64,000 bases of DNA from a candidate division TA06 bacterium (GTDB lineage Bacteria; Edwardsbacteria; AC1; EtOH8), in assembly GCA_016235665.1 (NCBI GenBank), contig JACRJI010000014.1:62001-126000 (forward strand), written 5' to 3'. The position numbers were made by a program, and so were the translations under genes. The notes under the pieces are model-generated. The model did not search any database. It saw only the letters and a list, made by a program, of their open reading frames with translations, and was not told the DNA's origin. Positions 50,055 through 60,800 of this stretch are shown here, piece by piece (the stretch's first letter is position 1; the number at the start of each line of letters is the position of its first letter).

Positions 50055-51035
50055 ATGAAACGCCTTCTTCTTGCTTTGTCGCTGTCAATTGCCCTGGTCC
50101 TCGTCGGGTGCAGCAAAAACGAAACTCCGACAGAAACAGAAACCGGGACAGCGCCAAGCGCCCCGACCCTTTCCAGCCCGGCAAACGGAGCAACGGGAAC
50201 AAGTATCTCCCCAACCCTGACCTGGAACGCAGCCAGCGGAGCAACCAGCTATTCCCTGCAAGCTTCGACGGACAATACCTTTGCTTCAAACATAACTATT
50301 AACCAAGCCAGTTTAACAAGCACAAGCTATTCGGCAAGTAGTTTAGTAAATTCTACGACCTATTACTGGCGGGTCAATGCAACAAACAGCTACGGAACAT
50401 CAAGCTGGTCGTCGGCAAGTTCTTTTACAACCGTTGCTGCCCCGCCAAGCGTAGTCTGGGAAGATGGGTTTGAAACCTATGTCGCGAACAGTTGGCCGTC
50501 CAATTGGACCGCAGATGGGAATGGAACAGACAGCACGGCGAACTATGTGGATAATTCTGTGTTTAATAGCGGAGCAAAATCAATAAGGTTATTTGGCGTT
50601 ATTGGCAGTTGTTGGGGTGCATTGTCATACCGGCCACTAACGGTAGTTGCGCCCTATGAAATAGAGGTTAAAGTCAGAAACGGTAATGACGCGCTTTCCG
50701 GTTGCCACCCCGACAGAGCTTATATTGGCCTAAGACAAGGGACAAGTTGGGTAAACCCGTCAAGAGTATTAATTAGTTTTATGGGTGATGGTTCTATAAG
50801 GAGCGGGGCTTCAAATATTTTAGATTCGAGCTACTCAACGCTGACTTGGTATACAGTACGTATTCTTTATGAAAGACCTTCATCCACCCAGGTAAAAATC
50901 AGCTACTGGATTAATGGCGTTTCAAAAGGATATGAGACACTGACGGCCATAGCCGAAGAAGATCAATTAGACAATCTTGATCTGACAGCCCAGGAAGGAA
51001 CTGTTTGGTTCGATGATGTTAAGGTGATTAAATAA
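50055..51035 (+). CDS. FnIII-domain lipoprotein with jelly-roll-like C-terminal domain
   Basis: A 326-residue exported lipoprotein: lipobox LVLVGC, Cys at about residue 19, then a Thr/Glu-rich linker. A fibronectin type III domain (about 34-125) has the repeated secreted-protein pattern APTLSSPANGATGTSISPTL and YYWRVNATNSYGTSSWS. The rest (about 130-326) looks like a LamG/concanavalin-like fold (WEDGFETY, then FDDVKVIK at the end). It may bind sugar or protein at the cell surface. First gene of a three-gene cluster controlled by the promoter at 49984. Confidence 0.8.
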   Translation: MKRLLLALSLSIALVLVGCSKNETPTETETGTAPSAPTLSSPANGATGTSISPTLTWNAASGATSYSLQASTDNTFASNITINQASLTSTSYSASSLVNSTTYYWRVNATNSYGTSSWSSASSFTTVAAPPSVVWEDGFETYVANSWPSNWTADGNGTDSTANYVDNSVFNSGAKSIRLFGVIGSCWGALSYRPLTVVAPYEIEVKVRNGNDALSGCHPDRAYIGLRQGTSWVNPSRVLISFMGDGSIRSGASNILDSSYSTLTWYTVRILYERPSSTQVKISYWINGVSKGYETLTAIAEEDQLDNLDLTAQEGTVWFDDVKVIK

Positions 51036-51046
51036 GGAGAGCAGCC

Positions 51047-51673
51047 ATGAAAAATAGAATACCTATTTTGATTATCATTGGCGCGATTGTCTGCTGTAAT
51101 GTCGCCCGAGGGGATATCGGAGCTAAAATGGGCTATTTTGTGCCTGCTGAAAAATCCATTAAAGAAATATACGGATCAGGCGGGCTTACTTTTGGTTTGG
51201 ATGGCGTTTTCTGGAGGGCAAATAATGTCGGATTTGGAGTTTCCCTCGATTATTTCCGCAAGTCAGGAACGCCTGTATTTATCATCAACGGAGATACCGT
51301 GGAGACCTCCGATACTGCAATTGCGCGAGATGCTTCCTGCAAGATCACATTCATACCCATAACCTGCAACGTGTATTACAAATTAGGAAATAAAGATGCC
51401 GTAGTCCGACCGTATATCGGCGGGGGCATGGGTTTCTATCTTGCCAACGAGGAGCTTAAAGCTGTTATCTATGGTGATGACAGGTTCGGCTCTGCCTCGA
51501 AGACAGAAATTGGTTTTCAGGTTCTGGGAGGAATAGAAAGCAAGATAGGCGATAAATCAAAACTGGTTGCAGAAATTAAATATTCAATTGCCTCAGCGTC
51601 GGGCGAAGGCGGGTTGGCCGGGGAAACTGTAGATATGGGCGGACTGACGCTAAGCGCCGGTATCAGGTTTTAA
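51047..51673 (+). CDS. outer-membrane beta-barrel protein
   Basis: A 208-residue exported protein with signal peptide (IPILIIIGAIVCCNVARG) and alternating strands with aromatic girdles: DIGAKMGYFVPAEKS, FGVSLDYFRKSG, VRPYIGGGMGFYLA, and C-terminal LTLSAGIRF, a beta-signal with terminal Phe. This is the OmpW/OmpA-like eight-strand barrel pattern. Ribosome site AAGGAG. It follows the lipoprotein by 11 bases. Function unknown. Confidence 0.8.
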   Translation: MKNRIPILIIIGAIVCCNVARGDIGAKMGYFVPAEKSIKEIYGSGGLTFGLDGVFWRANNVGFGVSLDYFRKSGTPVFIINGDTVETSDTAIARDASCKITFIPITCNVYYKLGNKDAVVRPYIGGGMGFYLANEELKAVIYGDDRFGSASKTEIGFQVLGGIESKIGDKSKLVAEIKYSIASASGEGGLAGETVDMGGLTLSAGIRF

Positions 51674-51699
51674 CAATAATCAATTAAAGTAGACAAATA

Positions 51700-52266
51700 A
51701 TGGGTAAGATCAAAGGAATAATAATGGTGTTATTGGCTTTTGCATTGCTGTTCATTCCATTGGTTGGGTTTGCTGCAGGGAACAGCGACGGGATATCAGC
51801 CAACCTGGGGATATATCTGCCCCAGGGAGGAGATGATTCATACGATGCTATAAAAAGCGGGATGGGATTTACATTAGGCTACGAGCATTGTGTGAGTCAA
51901 AATACTATAGTGTTGGCCAGAGCCGGTTATATCAGATGGGGCACGACGGAGAATGATGAGTATCTATCCAATATACCGCTTATGGCAGGGGTCAAATTTC
52001 GTCTGGGTAGTGGTTCATCCGTCTACCCCTACTTTTTAGCTGACCTTGGGCTTAATATGTGGTCCTGGATGGAACGTGGGGAGCAATCATATAGTCATCA
52101 GGATCTCGGCTTTGGCTTTGGCGCCGGTTTGGAGTTCCCATTAAACAGTAATGTGAATTTTGATCTTTCAGGGAAATACAGCATCATATCTTGGCCGTCA
52201 GACTGGTGTGAGGAAAGCTTCAAGAATATTGAGATCGGCGTGGGGATAAAATATCTTTTGAAGTAA
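51700..52266 (+). CDS. outer-membrane beta-barrel protein
   Basis: A 188-residue exported protein with signal peptide (LLAFALLFIPLVGFAAG) and barrel-type strands: SANLGIYLPQGGD, ARAGYIRWGT, YPYFLADLGLNMWSW, FGFGAGLEFPLNSN, with a C-terminal GVGIKYLLK. Same class as the gene before it but not obviously a recent copy. It is the last gene of this cluster; a strong terminator follows 22 bases downstream. Confidence 0.78.
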   Translation: MGKIKGIIMVLLAFALLFIPLVGFAAGNSDGISANLGIYLPQGGDDSYDAIKSGMGFTLGYEHCVSQNTIVLARAGYIRWGTTENDEYLSNIPLMAGVKFRLGSGSSVYPYFLADLGLNMWSWMERGEQSYSHQDLGFGFGAGLEFPLNSNVNFDLSGKYSIISWPSDWCEESFKNIEIGVGIKYLLK

Positions 52267-52287
52267 CGGTAAATAAACATAATAACA

Positions 52288-52309
52288 AAAGCCCCCGAAA
52301 GGGGGCTTT
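52288..52309. terminator. bidirectional intrinsic terminator
   Basis: AAAGCCCCC / GGGGGCTTT with a GAAA tetraloop, between convergent genes. Confidence 0.88.
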
Positions 52310-52355
52310 ATTAAAATAAAAAGAAGTATGACAAGTCAATGTGATCCTATAAGGG

Positions 52356-52703
52356 CTATTTCAGTAAACGCAGAATTTTCTCAAATGTTCTAATTCTCTT
52401 AATATTTGATTTCCTCAATTGCTTTGAAACACGTTCTATTGCCTGTTCTTTTGCGGTTGGCTCTTTAGGCGTACGTTTCTTTTTCTTAACCTTTGCGCCA
52501 GCACATAAGTCGCACATTTCAATGCCAAGGGCTTTGGTTATCTTTTCTATGGTTTTTACGGAAGTGCTGATCCGGCCCTGCTCTATAAAGCCGATATAAC
52601 GAAAATTTAACCCGGACTTCTCAGCTAACATGGTTTGAGTAAGGCCCTGTTCCTTGCGTATTCGGCGTATTTGGGAACTTATTTGTTTCATGAAAGTGGA
52701 CAT
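52356..52703 (-). CDS. XRE-family transcription regulator (XRE-2)
   Basis: A 115-residue protein with an N-terminal Cro/CI helix-turn-helix: QIRRIRKEQGLTQTMLAEKS, then GLNFRYIGFIEQGRISTSVK. The second half has a CDLC pair and a lysine-rich stretch (VKKKKRTPKEP) that differ from XRE-1. It is divergent from the second lipoprotein cluster, repeating the layout of XRE-1. Probably an autoregulated repressor or activator of the neighbouring genes. Confidence 0.87.
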   Translation of the reverse strand: MSTFMKQISSQIRRIRKEQGLTQTMLAEKSGLNFRYIGFIEQGRISTSVKTIEKITKALGIEMCDLCAGAKVKKKKRTPKEPTAKEQAIERVSKQLRKSNIKRIRTFEKILRLLK

Positions 52704-52746
52704 TTTAGGTTTCTCCTGTAAAATAATAAATAATGGATATATGTTC

Positions 52747-52776
52747 TTGACATTGTTGTAAGAATTATAGTATTAT
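52747..52776 (+). promoter_or_regulatory. sigma-70-type promoter upstream of the structured leader
   Basis: TTGACA (52747-52752), 18 bases, TATTAT (52771-52776). Transcription should start near 52784, about 190 bases before the lipoprotein ATG. Confidence 0.65.
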
Positions 52777-52799
52777 AATATAGGAATCAAAGAAAGTAA

Positions 52800-52975
52800 A
52801 GACATCGGCGTGAAGTCCCTTCCAGGAACTGAAATTGATAATAAATGGAAGGTTAGTTAAGGTTAATGAGAACGCGAAGAAAATAAAGCCTCAAATGTTT
52901 GCCTCACAATGGCAGGCATTGGGGCTTTTGTGTTTTAAGCTATCGCAAAAACAATTAAAGAGGTTAATAAAATTG
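52800..52975 (+). promoter_or_regulatory. structured leader with terminator, riboswitch-like or small RNA
   Basis: The leader can form CCTTCC / GGAAGG pairing (near 52819 and 52845) and a GGCGT / ACGCG pairing enclosing it, followed by an intrinsic-type terminator: AAAGCC-TCAAATGTTTGCC (52885-52903) against GGCAGGCATTGGGGCTTTT (52911-52929), with one bulge and G-U pairs, and TTTTGTGTTTT after it. A terminator between promoter and gene points to attenuation or to a separate small RNA. No known riboswitch class was recognised. Confidence 0.4.
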
Positions 52976-53773
52976 ATGACAAAAAAAACATTATCGTTAA
53001 TGTCCGCAACATTATTTATATTGATGTTTGCTAACTGTAGTAAAAAGGCTAATCCAGTTAATGTAATTAATATAATTAACGACCCTAAAATATTTTACTG
53101 TTGGTTACAAGTGCCCACTCAAAATGCAGTGTTATACTCGGATCCGATTACGGATCCATCAAATACCACTGTTACGATGATCTGGGGCAGCCACAATCAA
53201 ATGCTTCTGTCGAATATTAGTAACGGGCAGATGAATTTTTATTCCGACAGTGGGCATTATTTCGGAGATACAACTATAACCATTAAAATTACATCTGATT
53301 CTGATACCGGTATTGGATGCATTCAAGTGCCGAGTGGCACAAGCTTATTAACCCCAGCAGAACATGATACATTACCAATAGATAGTGTAAAGTGCATATG
53401 GACAAAGGCAGAGAGAGCGGATTGGTATAAAATATATAGCCATTCCTATGCATTAGATTCTTCTGGGTGTTGGGCAGGCACCATACGTAATATTGATACA
53501 TTTCTTTTTGATACCACTTTCACAATTCCACTCAGTTATTTTTCTGTGCCGAATGCAATCTATTACCAAATACAATTAATGGTTGAACCTTATGCCGGTC
53601 CCCAAATGATACCCAATTCAGAAGGCAATATTTCCGGCGATATCAAAGGATTTTTATATGGCATAGGAAATGCTGGCGGTAGTAATTTTTGTGTGGACAC
53701 ACGATTAAAAATGTTAAGATTAAACGGTTCTAATATAAATAATAAGGAGACAAATAATGTTAACCAAAAGTAA
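52976..53773 (+). CDS. hypothetical lipoprotein
   Basis: A 265-residue exported lipoprotein: MTKKTLSLMSATLFILMFAN with the lipobox FANC, Cys at about residue 21. The mature part has strands with FYCWLQVPTQNAVLYSDP and an FnIII-like segment (about 110-200: LLTPAEHDTLPIDSVKCIWT, ADWYKIYSHSYAL). No known family. The frame is open to 52835, but the ATG at 52976 starts the signal peptide. Its end overlaps the next lipoprotein by 17 bases. Confidence 0.65.
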   Translation: MTKKTLSLMSATLFILMFANCSKKANPVNVINIINDPKIFYCWLQVPTQNAVLYSDPITDPSNTTVTMIWGSHNQMLLSNISNGQMNFYSDSGHYFGDTTITIKITSDSDTGIGCIQVPSGTSLLTPAEHDTLPIDSVKCIWTKAERADWYKIYSHSYALDSSGCWAGTIRNIDTFLFDTTFTIPLSYFSVPNAIYYQIQLMVEPYAGPQMIPNSEGNISGDIKGFLYGIGNAGGSNFCVDTRLKMLRLNGSNINNKETNNVNQK

Positions 53774-54878
53774 ACATTTAATTTTAACACTTCTATTTAT
53801 GGTCCTTGCAGGATGCGTTAATGATAAGGCCTTGAATAAAAGCAATGATCCCATTATAAATAATAATGGGAAAGCAGGATTAACTGCTACGGGTATGACG
53901 GTAGATGTGCCTGGGCCATTGCTTAGATCTGAGATAATACTTGACGAAATGCCCGAGTTAGATAAATGGACCAAAGTAACGATAAAGGTAAAACTAAACC
54001 GCGATGCTAAGACATATTATACAGAGCCACATACCGAAGATTTTCCGGAGGGGCCCGAAATAATTCTTACTGGTAGTGAAGGAGTTGAATTAAATACTGT
54101 AAGCAAGGATAGAATAAATAATGGCATAAAAGGTCAGGAATACCGTGCCAGTTTTAAAATACGGCCATTTATGGTGGGCGGATTAGAAATCAATTCTAAC
54201 GGAGCAAGTATAAAGTTTACCTTAGATGACAATGGAAAAACTGTTTTTATGAAAAGCCGGGAAGAATGGGAAGTGATGATAGGACCAAAGCATGCTGCCG
54301 TGAAGAATATGGGCGAGGGCATAGATACTATGACGATATATCGCTATACGCCAGAACAGAATGAAATGATTAATAAATTATGGCCTCCAAAGTATCTTGC
54401 CCCAAAGAACAAACCTATTATTATTGTTACTCCAGAACGGATACAATTGGGTGAAATAGAAATAGTACCCGCTCCAGCCATAGGACACGTTTCCAAGGTT
54501 ATCTGGACGTTGAAGGCAAAGGATAGAGGAGAACTTCCTAAAGTTGAACAGTTAATGTCCTTTAAAAGTGTAGTCCACGCTAAGCCTGGCCAGGAATATG
54601 TTACCAAGGATCAGATTGAGGAATACAGAGACGCTTTTAAGTGTTCGGATATATCAGCTTGGGAAATAATGAATGATAGTACGTATGCCTTATCATTTAC
54701 CATAGAGCCTTTGATGATTATAAAAAATAGTGAAAATGGACGTCTAAGGATTTCATGGTGGTATGGTATGCCGCCTGAAAACAAATATGGAAGATATAAA
54801 TCAATTTACTTTGTTATCGGCGAAGATGGTAAATTAAAAACAATAGACGGCCATGAGATGAAGGAAACGGAAAAATGA
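53757..54878 (+). CDS. hypothetical lipoprotein
   Basis: A 373-residue exported lipoprotein with signal MLTKSKHLILTLLFMVLAGC (lipobox LAGC, Cys 20). The mature part reads like several Ig-like beta domains: WTKVTIKVKLNRDAKTYYTE, GGLEINSNGASIKFTLDDNG and IKNSENGRLRISWWYGMPPE, but no family was recognised. Overlaps at both ends: 17 bases with the previous gene and four (ATGA) with the giant secreted protein gene, so the three genes are co-translated and their products probably act together at the cell surface. Confidence 0.65.
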   Translation: MLTKSKHLILTLLFMVLAGCVNDKALNKSNDPIINNNGKAGLTATGMTVDVPGPLLRSEIILDEMPELDKWTKVTIKVKLNRDAKTYYTEPHTEDFPEGPEIILTGSEGVELNTVSKDRINNGIKGQEYRASFKIRPFMVGGLEINSNGASIKFTLDDNGKTVFMKSREEWEVMIGPKHAAVKNMGEGIDTMTIYRYTPEQNEMINKLWPPKYLAPKNKPIIIVTPERIQLGEIEIVPAPAIGHVSKVIWTLKAKDRGELPKVEQLMSFKSVVHAKPGQEYVTKDQIEEYRDAFKCSDISAWEIMNDSTYALSFTIEPLMIIKNSENGRLRISWWYGMPPENKYGRYKSIYFVIGEDGKLKTIDGHEMKETEK

Positions 54879-57800
54879 AGACGATCAGATTTATTAATCT
54901 TTGCCTTTTCTCTTTGGCGATATTTACTGGTTTTGCCATTGCAGAGAAAAAGGAAATAGAAGCTAAGAGAACCGCTACATCTAAGGTATTTAGAAACGAC
55001 GACGGCACGCATACATTTCAGATTTATACAGAACCAAAGCATTATTATGAAGGGGGCAAATGGAAGGAGATAGATACCAAAATAGTCCCATACGGCAAAG
55101 ATGGGTATGATTATGCCTGTTTGACAAGTGATATAAAAACATATTTCAAAGGCAACGAAGGCCTATTTGGAGTAACTGATAAAAAATATAAATGGAACTT
55201 GATTGAAATAACTGATAATGATAAACATAACTTTAGATATATAAAAGCTGACCTCAAGCAGAATAAAGACAACAGTATAATATATAAATACGGGCAGAAT
55301 GGGGCTTTAACTTGGATCACTACAGCTAAAGGATTGAGTTGGATATATAAGGGTTCAAATCTTAAAAAAATAATATATCGTTTGAGCATACCAAGGGAAT
55401 ATTCTTTATATCAAGGGAAAGAGAGAATAAATTCTAGAATAAAAATTAAAAACAACCTAACAGCTTGCGATTCTTTAAGCGCATTTATGGCTGGGATTTC
55501 AATCCCTTTTGCTTTTCGGGAAAATAACGAAAAGATGGGGTTGGTTCTAGAAAATACAGTGGAGATGATAAATGCTGGCGAATATGAGTTTATATCGGAA
55601 ATCACTGACAGCAAGACCGATGATTCAATATCAGTAAAATCTCAATCATGGTTATTCACAGCCGGTAATGACGCTTTCATTGCATCTGGATATCCGGACA
55701 GCTATAATAACACTTATAATTTATGGGTGGGATACGATTCAACCTATGGATTCAAAAAGGAGCGAAGTTTATTAAGATTTGATGTGAGTCCGCTTGCCGG
55801 TGGAGCCAGTGTGACTTCAGCAACATTTAGCGCCAGGGTAAAAGGTTATACCGGTCCGGCAAATACTACATGCAATGTTACCGCCTACCGAGCGACTTCG
55901 TCATGGACTGAAGGTGGAGCTACTTGGAATAATATGTCAAGTTATTATTCAGAAAGCTATGGCACGCAGTCTGTCGGAGATACGGGTCGTTACAACTGGG
56001 ATGTAAAAAACCTATCTCAATATTGGATAAGTGGAACTTACAATAATTATGGCTTAATGTTGATCGCTGCCAATGAAAGCGGCGGGGATAAGGAGCGTTA
56101 CTTTTATTCGGACGAAAGTGGGACGTATGTGCCGTCACTTAATATTACATGCAATCTTCCCGATTTGATAACCTATACTCCATCGGGTTGGGACGATAAG
56201 ATTGTTGCTTCATCTGTTACCGGCACTAATACTACCAATACGTTGTATGCCCAAAAACCAACTTATATTGATTTAGCCATAATGAACAATACTTCGGTTT
56301 CAGTTATTAAGGGGTTCTATGTTAAAATATATTTGGACGGTAGTGAAATAAATACGCAATATTGTAGTAGCTTAAGCGGCAATACCAGTAAAACATGGTC
56401 AGATATAAATTACACCGTATATACACCCGGATGGCATAAGATTAAAATTGTAATTGATACTACCGGCGATATAACAGAAGAAAGCGAAACAAACAATTCG
56501 TATGAAAAGTTATTCTATTGGAAACGGCTACCGGATTTGTGGCCAGGTGTTATTACCACTTCCTCGCCACTTATTACAAACGAACCTTGCACTATTTACT
56601 GGAGCGTGTGGAATACCGGCGATACAATTTCAGGTGGATTTTATACCGGGCTTTATGTTGACGGGAATAAAAAAGATAATCAATATTTAAGCAGTTTAGC
56701 GGCCGGCGGCTATCAACCGTTTACTACAACTTATACCGCAACGACTGGCGGAAATCATACCATAAAAGTTATTTGCGATTCTTCTAATCAGGTTATGGAA
56801 ATTGACGACAGTCCCTCGGATAACATACTTACATATACTGCCAGTTGGAATACAAGGCCCAATGCGTGTACAAATCCTTCGCCTGTCAATGGTGTTACAG
56901 GAGTTGATTTAAGCGTTATCCTTCAATGGTATTGCACTGATCCTGATGGTCAGGCAATTACAAAATACCGTCTTCAATTATCCACAGATTCAACATTTAC
57001 CTCTACAGTGTTTGACGGTGAAGTTACCGCAAATTCTTATCAAGCCACCAACCTGTGGCGCGCTACTAAATATTATTGGCGGGTTAAAGGTTATGACGGT
57101 AGCCTTTGGTGCAATACCTGGAATACTTGGCGATTTACCACGGCGGATAATCAGTTTTGGGTTAGCGGCCATGTTAAGTATAAAAACCTTGATGATAATA
57201 CTATAAAAGGCATACCCCAGGCTTGGGTGGTATTGTATGACACAAACGATGCAACACCAAGATATATAGATTCTGTAAAAACATTAAGTGACGGTAGCTT
57301 CAATTTTGGTTTTGTTACCGCTGCTTCATTTGACCCAAAATTTATAATCCATACCAAACTAATAAACGAAATTTGTGTTGTAAAAGATACAGTTCCAAGT
57401 ATATATACCGATATTTCAGATACATCAAGTTGCCAAATATATCCCTCCGGTATTACCACGATATATCGGGGAATAAATGAAACTGGTAAAGACAGCATTT
57501 TTAACCAAGCATGCCATATCTTTGATGCCATTAACCAAACGTATAATTGGGTGGATAACAACACCAGTCCAAACTGGAAAAGGTCACAGATAACCGTATC
57601 GTACAATTATACGAATACCGATAGCACCAGCAGGTTCAGACCTGTCCCGGTTGGAATCGGTAGTATCATTATTACAGGCAAACCTCAAGTATTGTTGAGA
57701 TCGGGTTTAATAGTGCCCGGTTACAGATCGGAGAGGCCCTATCACGAATATGCCCATGCTATAATGTACAAAGTTTATGGAGATACTTTCCCACCGGGCT

Positions 57801-60800
57801 ATGGCGTTTCTGAACATTACCCATATAAGGTAACTAACCCTGGCAATGCCACAACCGAGGGCTTTGCCGAGTTTCTTCCTTGTGCAGTAAAGAACAACAA
57901 GGACTATCTGGTTTATTACAAGAGCTCTTATAACACCACGATGCAAGATGTCGAAACCAACCAGTGGCATTATACCGGTGATGCAGTAAGCATTGAGGGT
58001 GCAGTGGCTTCAATCTGGTGGGATATGCAGGACACCTTTACCGACTCCGACGAAGATTCTGGAGGACTATCAAACAAGTTCAGTAATATATTTAGTATTT
58101 TGAAAGATAATAAAATAAGAAACATAAGTCAGTTTTACAGTTATTACCGTTCTAATCCCGCTTTAGCAGGGGATACTTCAAAATTAAAGAGGATATATTA
58201 TAAGCACGGTATAGATTATTACAAGGCAGTTTTAGGATTTGAAGTATGGCAATCACCGCCAATAAACAATCCAGTGCCGAATCAAAGCGGTTGCGTGAAT
58301 ATCAATAGCGATACTACTGGAATAGAAAACGGCGTATATCCACACAACGGCGATTACATGTATAGATTATCAGGCACAGATGCCAGCAGTGATAACAGTT
58401 ATGCCTTTGTTAATTTATTTGACGTTAATATACCACTAATACCAGGCCCCAACTATGCTGCAAAATATTTATCATTTTGGGTATATATTGTAGAATCACC
58501 TGGCGCTGGTTGCATAAGCCTCGAACTTGTTACAGCTAAAAAAGGTGCTATACGGGATTACAACTATAAAGGAATGTATATTTCTGATCAATTCGGCCAA
58601 AGATTGCATCCAGCCGGCCGCAATGTCCCGAAAGGTCAATGGGTAAACTATATATGTGACCTTTCGATCCTAAACCCATCAATATACGCTGACGATACAC
58701 TTAGACAAATACAGGTGGCATATGATGATGGGAATTCAGCCGAAACAGGTGATTATTTGGCATATATAGATGATATTGAAATAAGTGAGTTTTCATATCC
58801 GACATTTGCCTGGGGTTACGTGGAGGATCCCACAACAGTTAAAGTAAGTTGGAATGATAATAATATTGACGAAGATGGTTTCCATGTGTGGTGGAAAAAC
58901 CAAAGTGACAGCACATTTATCAATCCGCCACTTTGGGTTGATTCGGTTTCAGGTATGGGAGGGAAAGGATATTGTACAATAACCGGGCTTTCAACGGGGA
59001 GTAGCTACAATTTTATGGTTCGCTCCAAACGAGGTGAACAGGTATCCGCATACGAATGGAGATACGCAACATCAAAAATAGCGGCTCCCGAAACACCAGC
59101 TCCACCAAGTGCGAAATTCCATACTCCCTCTTTAGAAATAAATGATACTATTCCATCTATTAATGTAAATAACGCACACTACGACTATAGTTCCAATATA
59201 TTTGAATGGGAAAGGAAGATTGACTCGACAGGCGTATGGACAAAAATAAAGGAAACGCCTTCTTGGTATGTTGTCGGCCATACTGATGCAACAAATATTA
59301 TTGATTCAAACATTATTTTTAATCATGATTATTATTATCGCTTGAGAGCCTATAATGGTTGTGGCAAATCAGAATATTCGGTAGAAACAAAAATACCGAT
59401 ATATTTTAAACCCCCAACAAACACAAATGCTATTGCATATGAAGCAGTAGATCCTTTATCCGGAACACATACATTGAAAATTGATTTATCATGGGGGGAT
59501 AATTCAACCATCGAAGCAGGGACATTAGTCTTTATAAAAAAAGCAGGGGGTGATTCATTTGTGGTTGCATTAGGCCCAAATATCACTAGTGCTTCAATAA
59601 GTGGTTATTGGGATGGTCAATGGCATTCCATTGAACCACTTTCCACCTATTATATTAAAGTAGCTCAGTATTGGATGTATTATAATGGATATAGAAGGAC
59701 CGAATATTCCAATACGGTTGAGGTATTTGTTCCCAAGATCGGCTATACCAATAATAACAACGCCCGCAAGCTGTTCCGTGGTGGCGATGACAAACTGAAC
59801 GCAACATTCTATGATGGAACACAGATTTATTGGGCCTCGTCAATCAACAATGGTTTATCGTGGTCTGTAACGGCGCCAAAAACCGGCGGCAATCCGACCG
59901 TTGCCGAGAAGAAAAGCAACAGCGCAATCTACTCGGTGCGGGTGAAGAAAGACAGCCTGTTGTTGGACAGCCTGGGCGTAACTTCGGGCTTTGGCAAGGT
60001 CATAAAAACCGGCGCTAAGATGTTCAACCCGGCCATTGCCACCGATAGTCTGGGTAACCTATATTGCGCTTGGGCGGAAACGGTATTGGCTATTGAAACA
60101 AGGTATGATCCTTTTGGTAGGTTTATAGAACACCGTTGGACATATACAATGAAGGTTCAATATGCAAAAAGAACAGGAGGTGTTTGGTCTTCACCGTCCG
60201 TGCTTCAGCCAATATCTGTATCTACGACGGGGTGGCAAGATTTCCCACCTTCGCCTTTCGATGAATTTATTGACATATCAAGTCCATCAATAGCGGTAAA
60301 TAAATCAGGCAATAGTATTTTACCCCATATAACCTGGGAACATAAACATGGAAGTTACAATATGTTTTCCGGGTGGTCCTTGGATACTTCAATAATATAT
60401 CATTATAATGCTGGAACATCTATTGGCATGACAGTAAGCGCCACAGGCGTTCTGGCAAGCTCTCCCTGCTTGGGAGTGAATAACGATGGCGCATTGGTTT
60501 TAGCATGGCAGCAAAATGGTGACATTTACCGAAGCACCAACAACGGAAGTGCCTGGAGCACGCCTTACAACGTTAGCAACAATACCGGGGCTTCGCAGAT
60601 GCCGACAGTGGCCTGCGACAAGGGCGGCACGTTGCATTTTCTCTGGTATGACGACAGTGACAGCGGTTTTGTGCAAAAGATATCAACCTTGCCTGTCGGA
60701 ACCGACGCAAAATTGGCTATAGCAAAACTTACCGAACTACCGCAAGGTGAGGAGTCGATAGTTTGGGAAGATGTACAAAAAGTAGAGATTGATAGTCTGA

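Noticed and set aside
52835-52975. In-frame extension upstream of the lipoprotein start (MIINGRLVKVNENAKK)
   Set aside because: It would put 47 residues before a normal signal peptide and crosses the terminator hairpin, so the ATG at 52976 is preferred.
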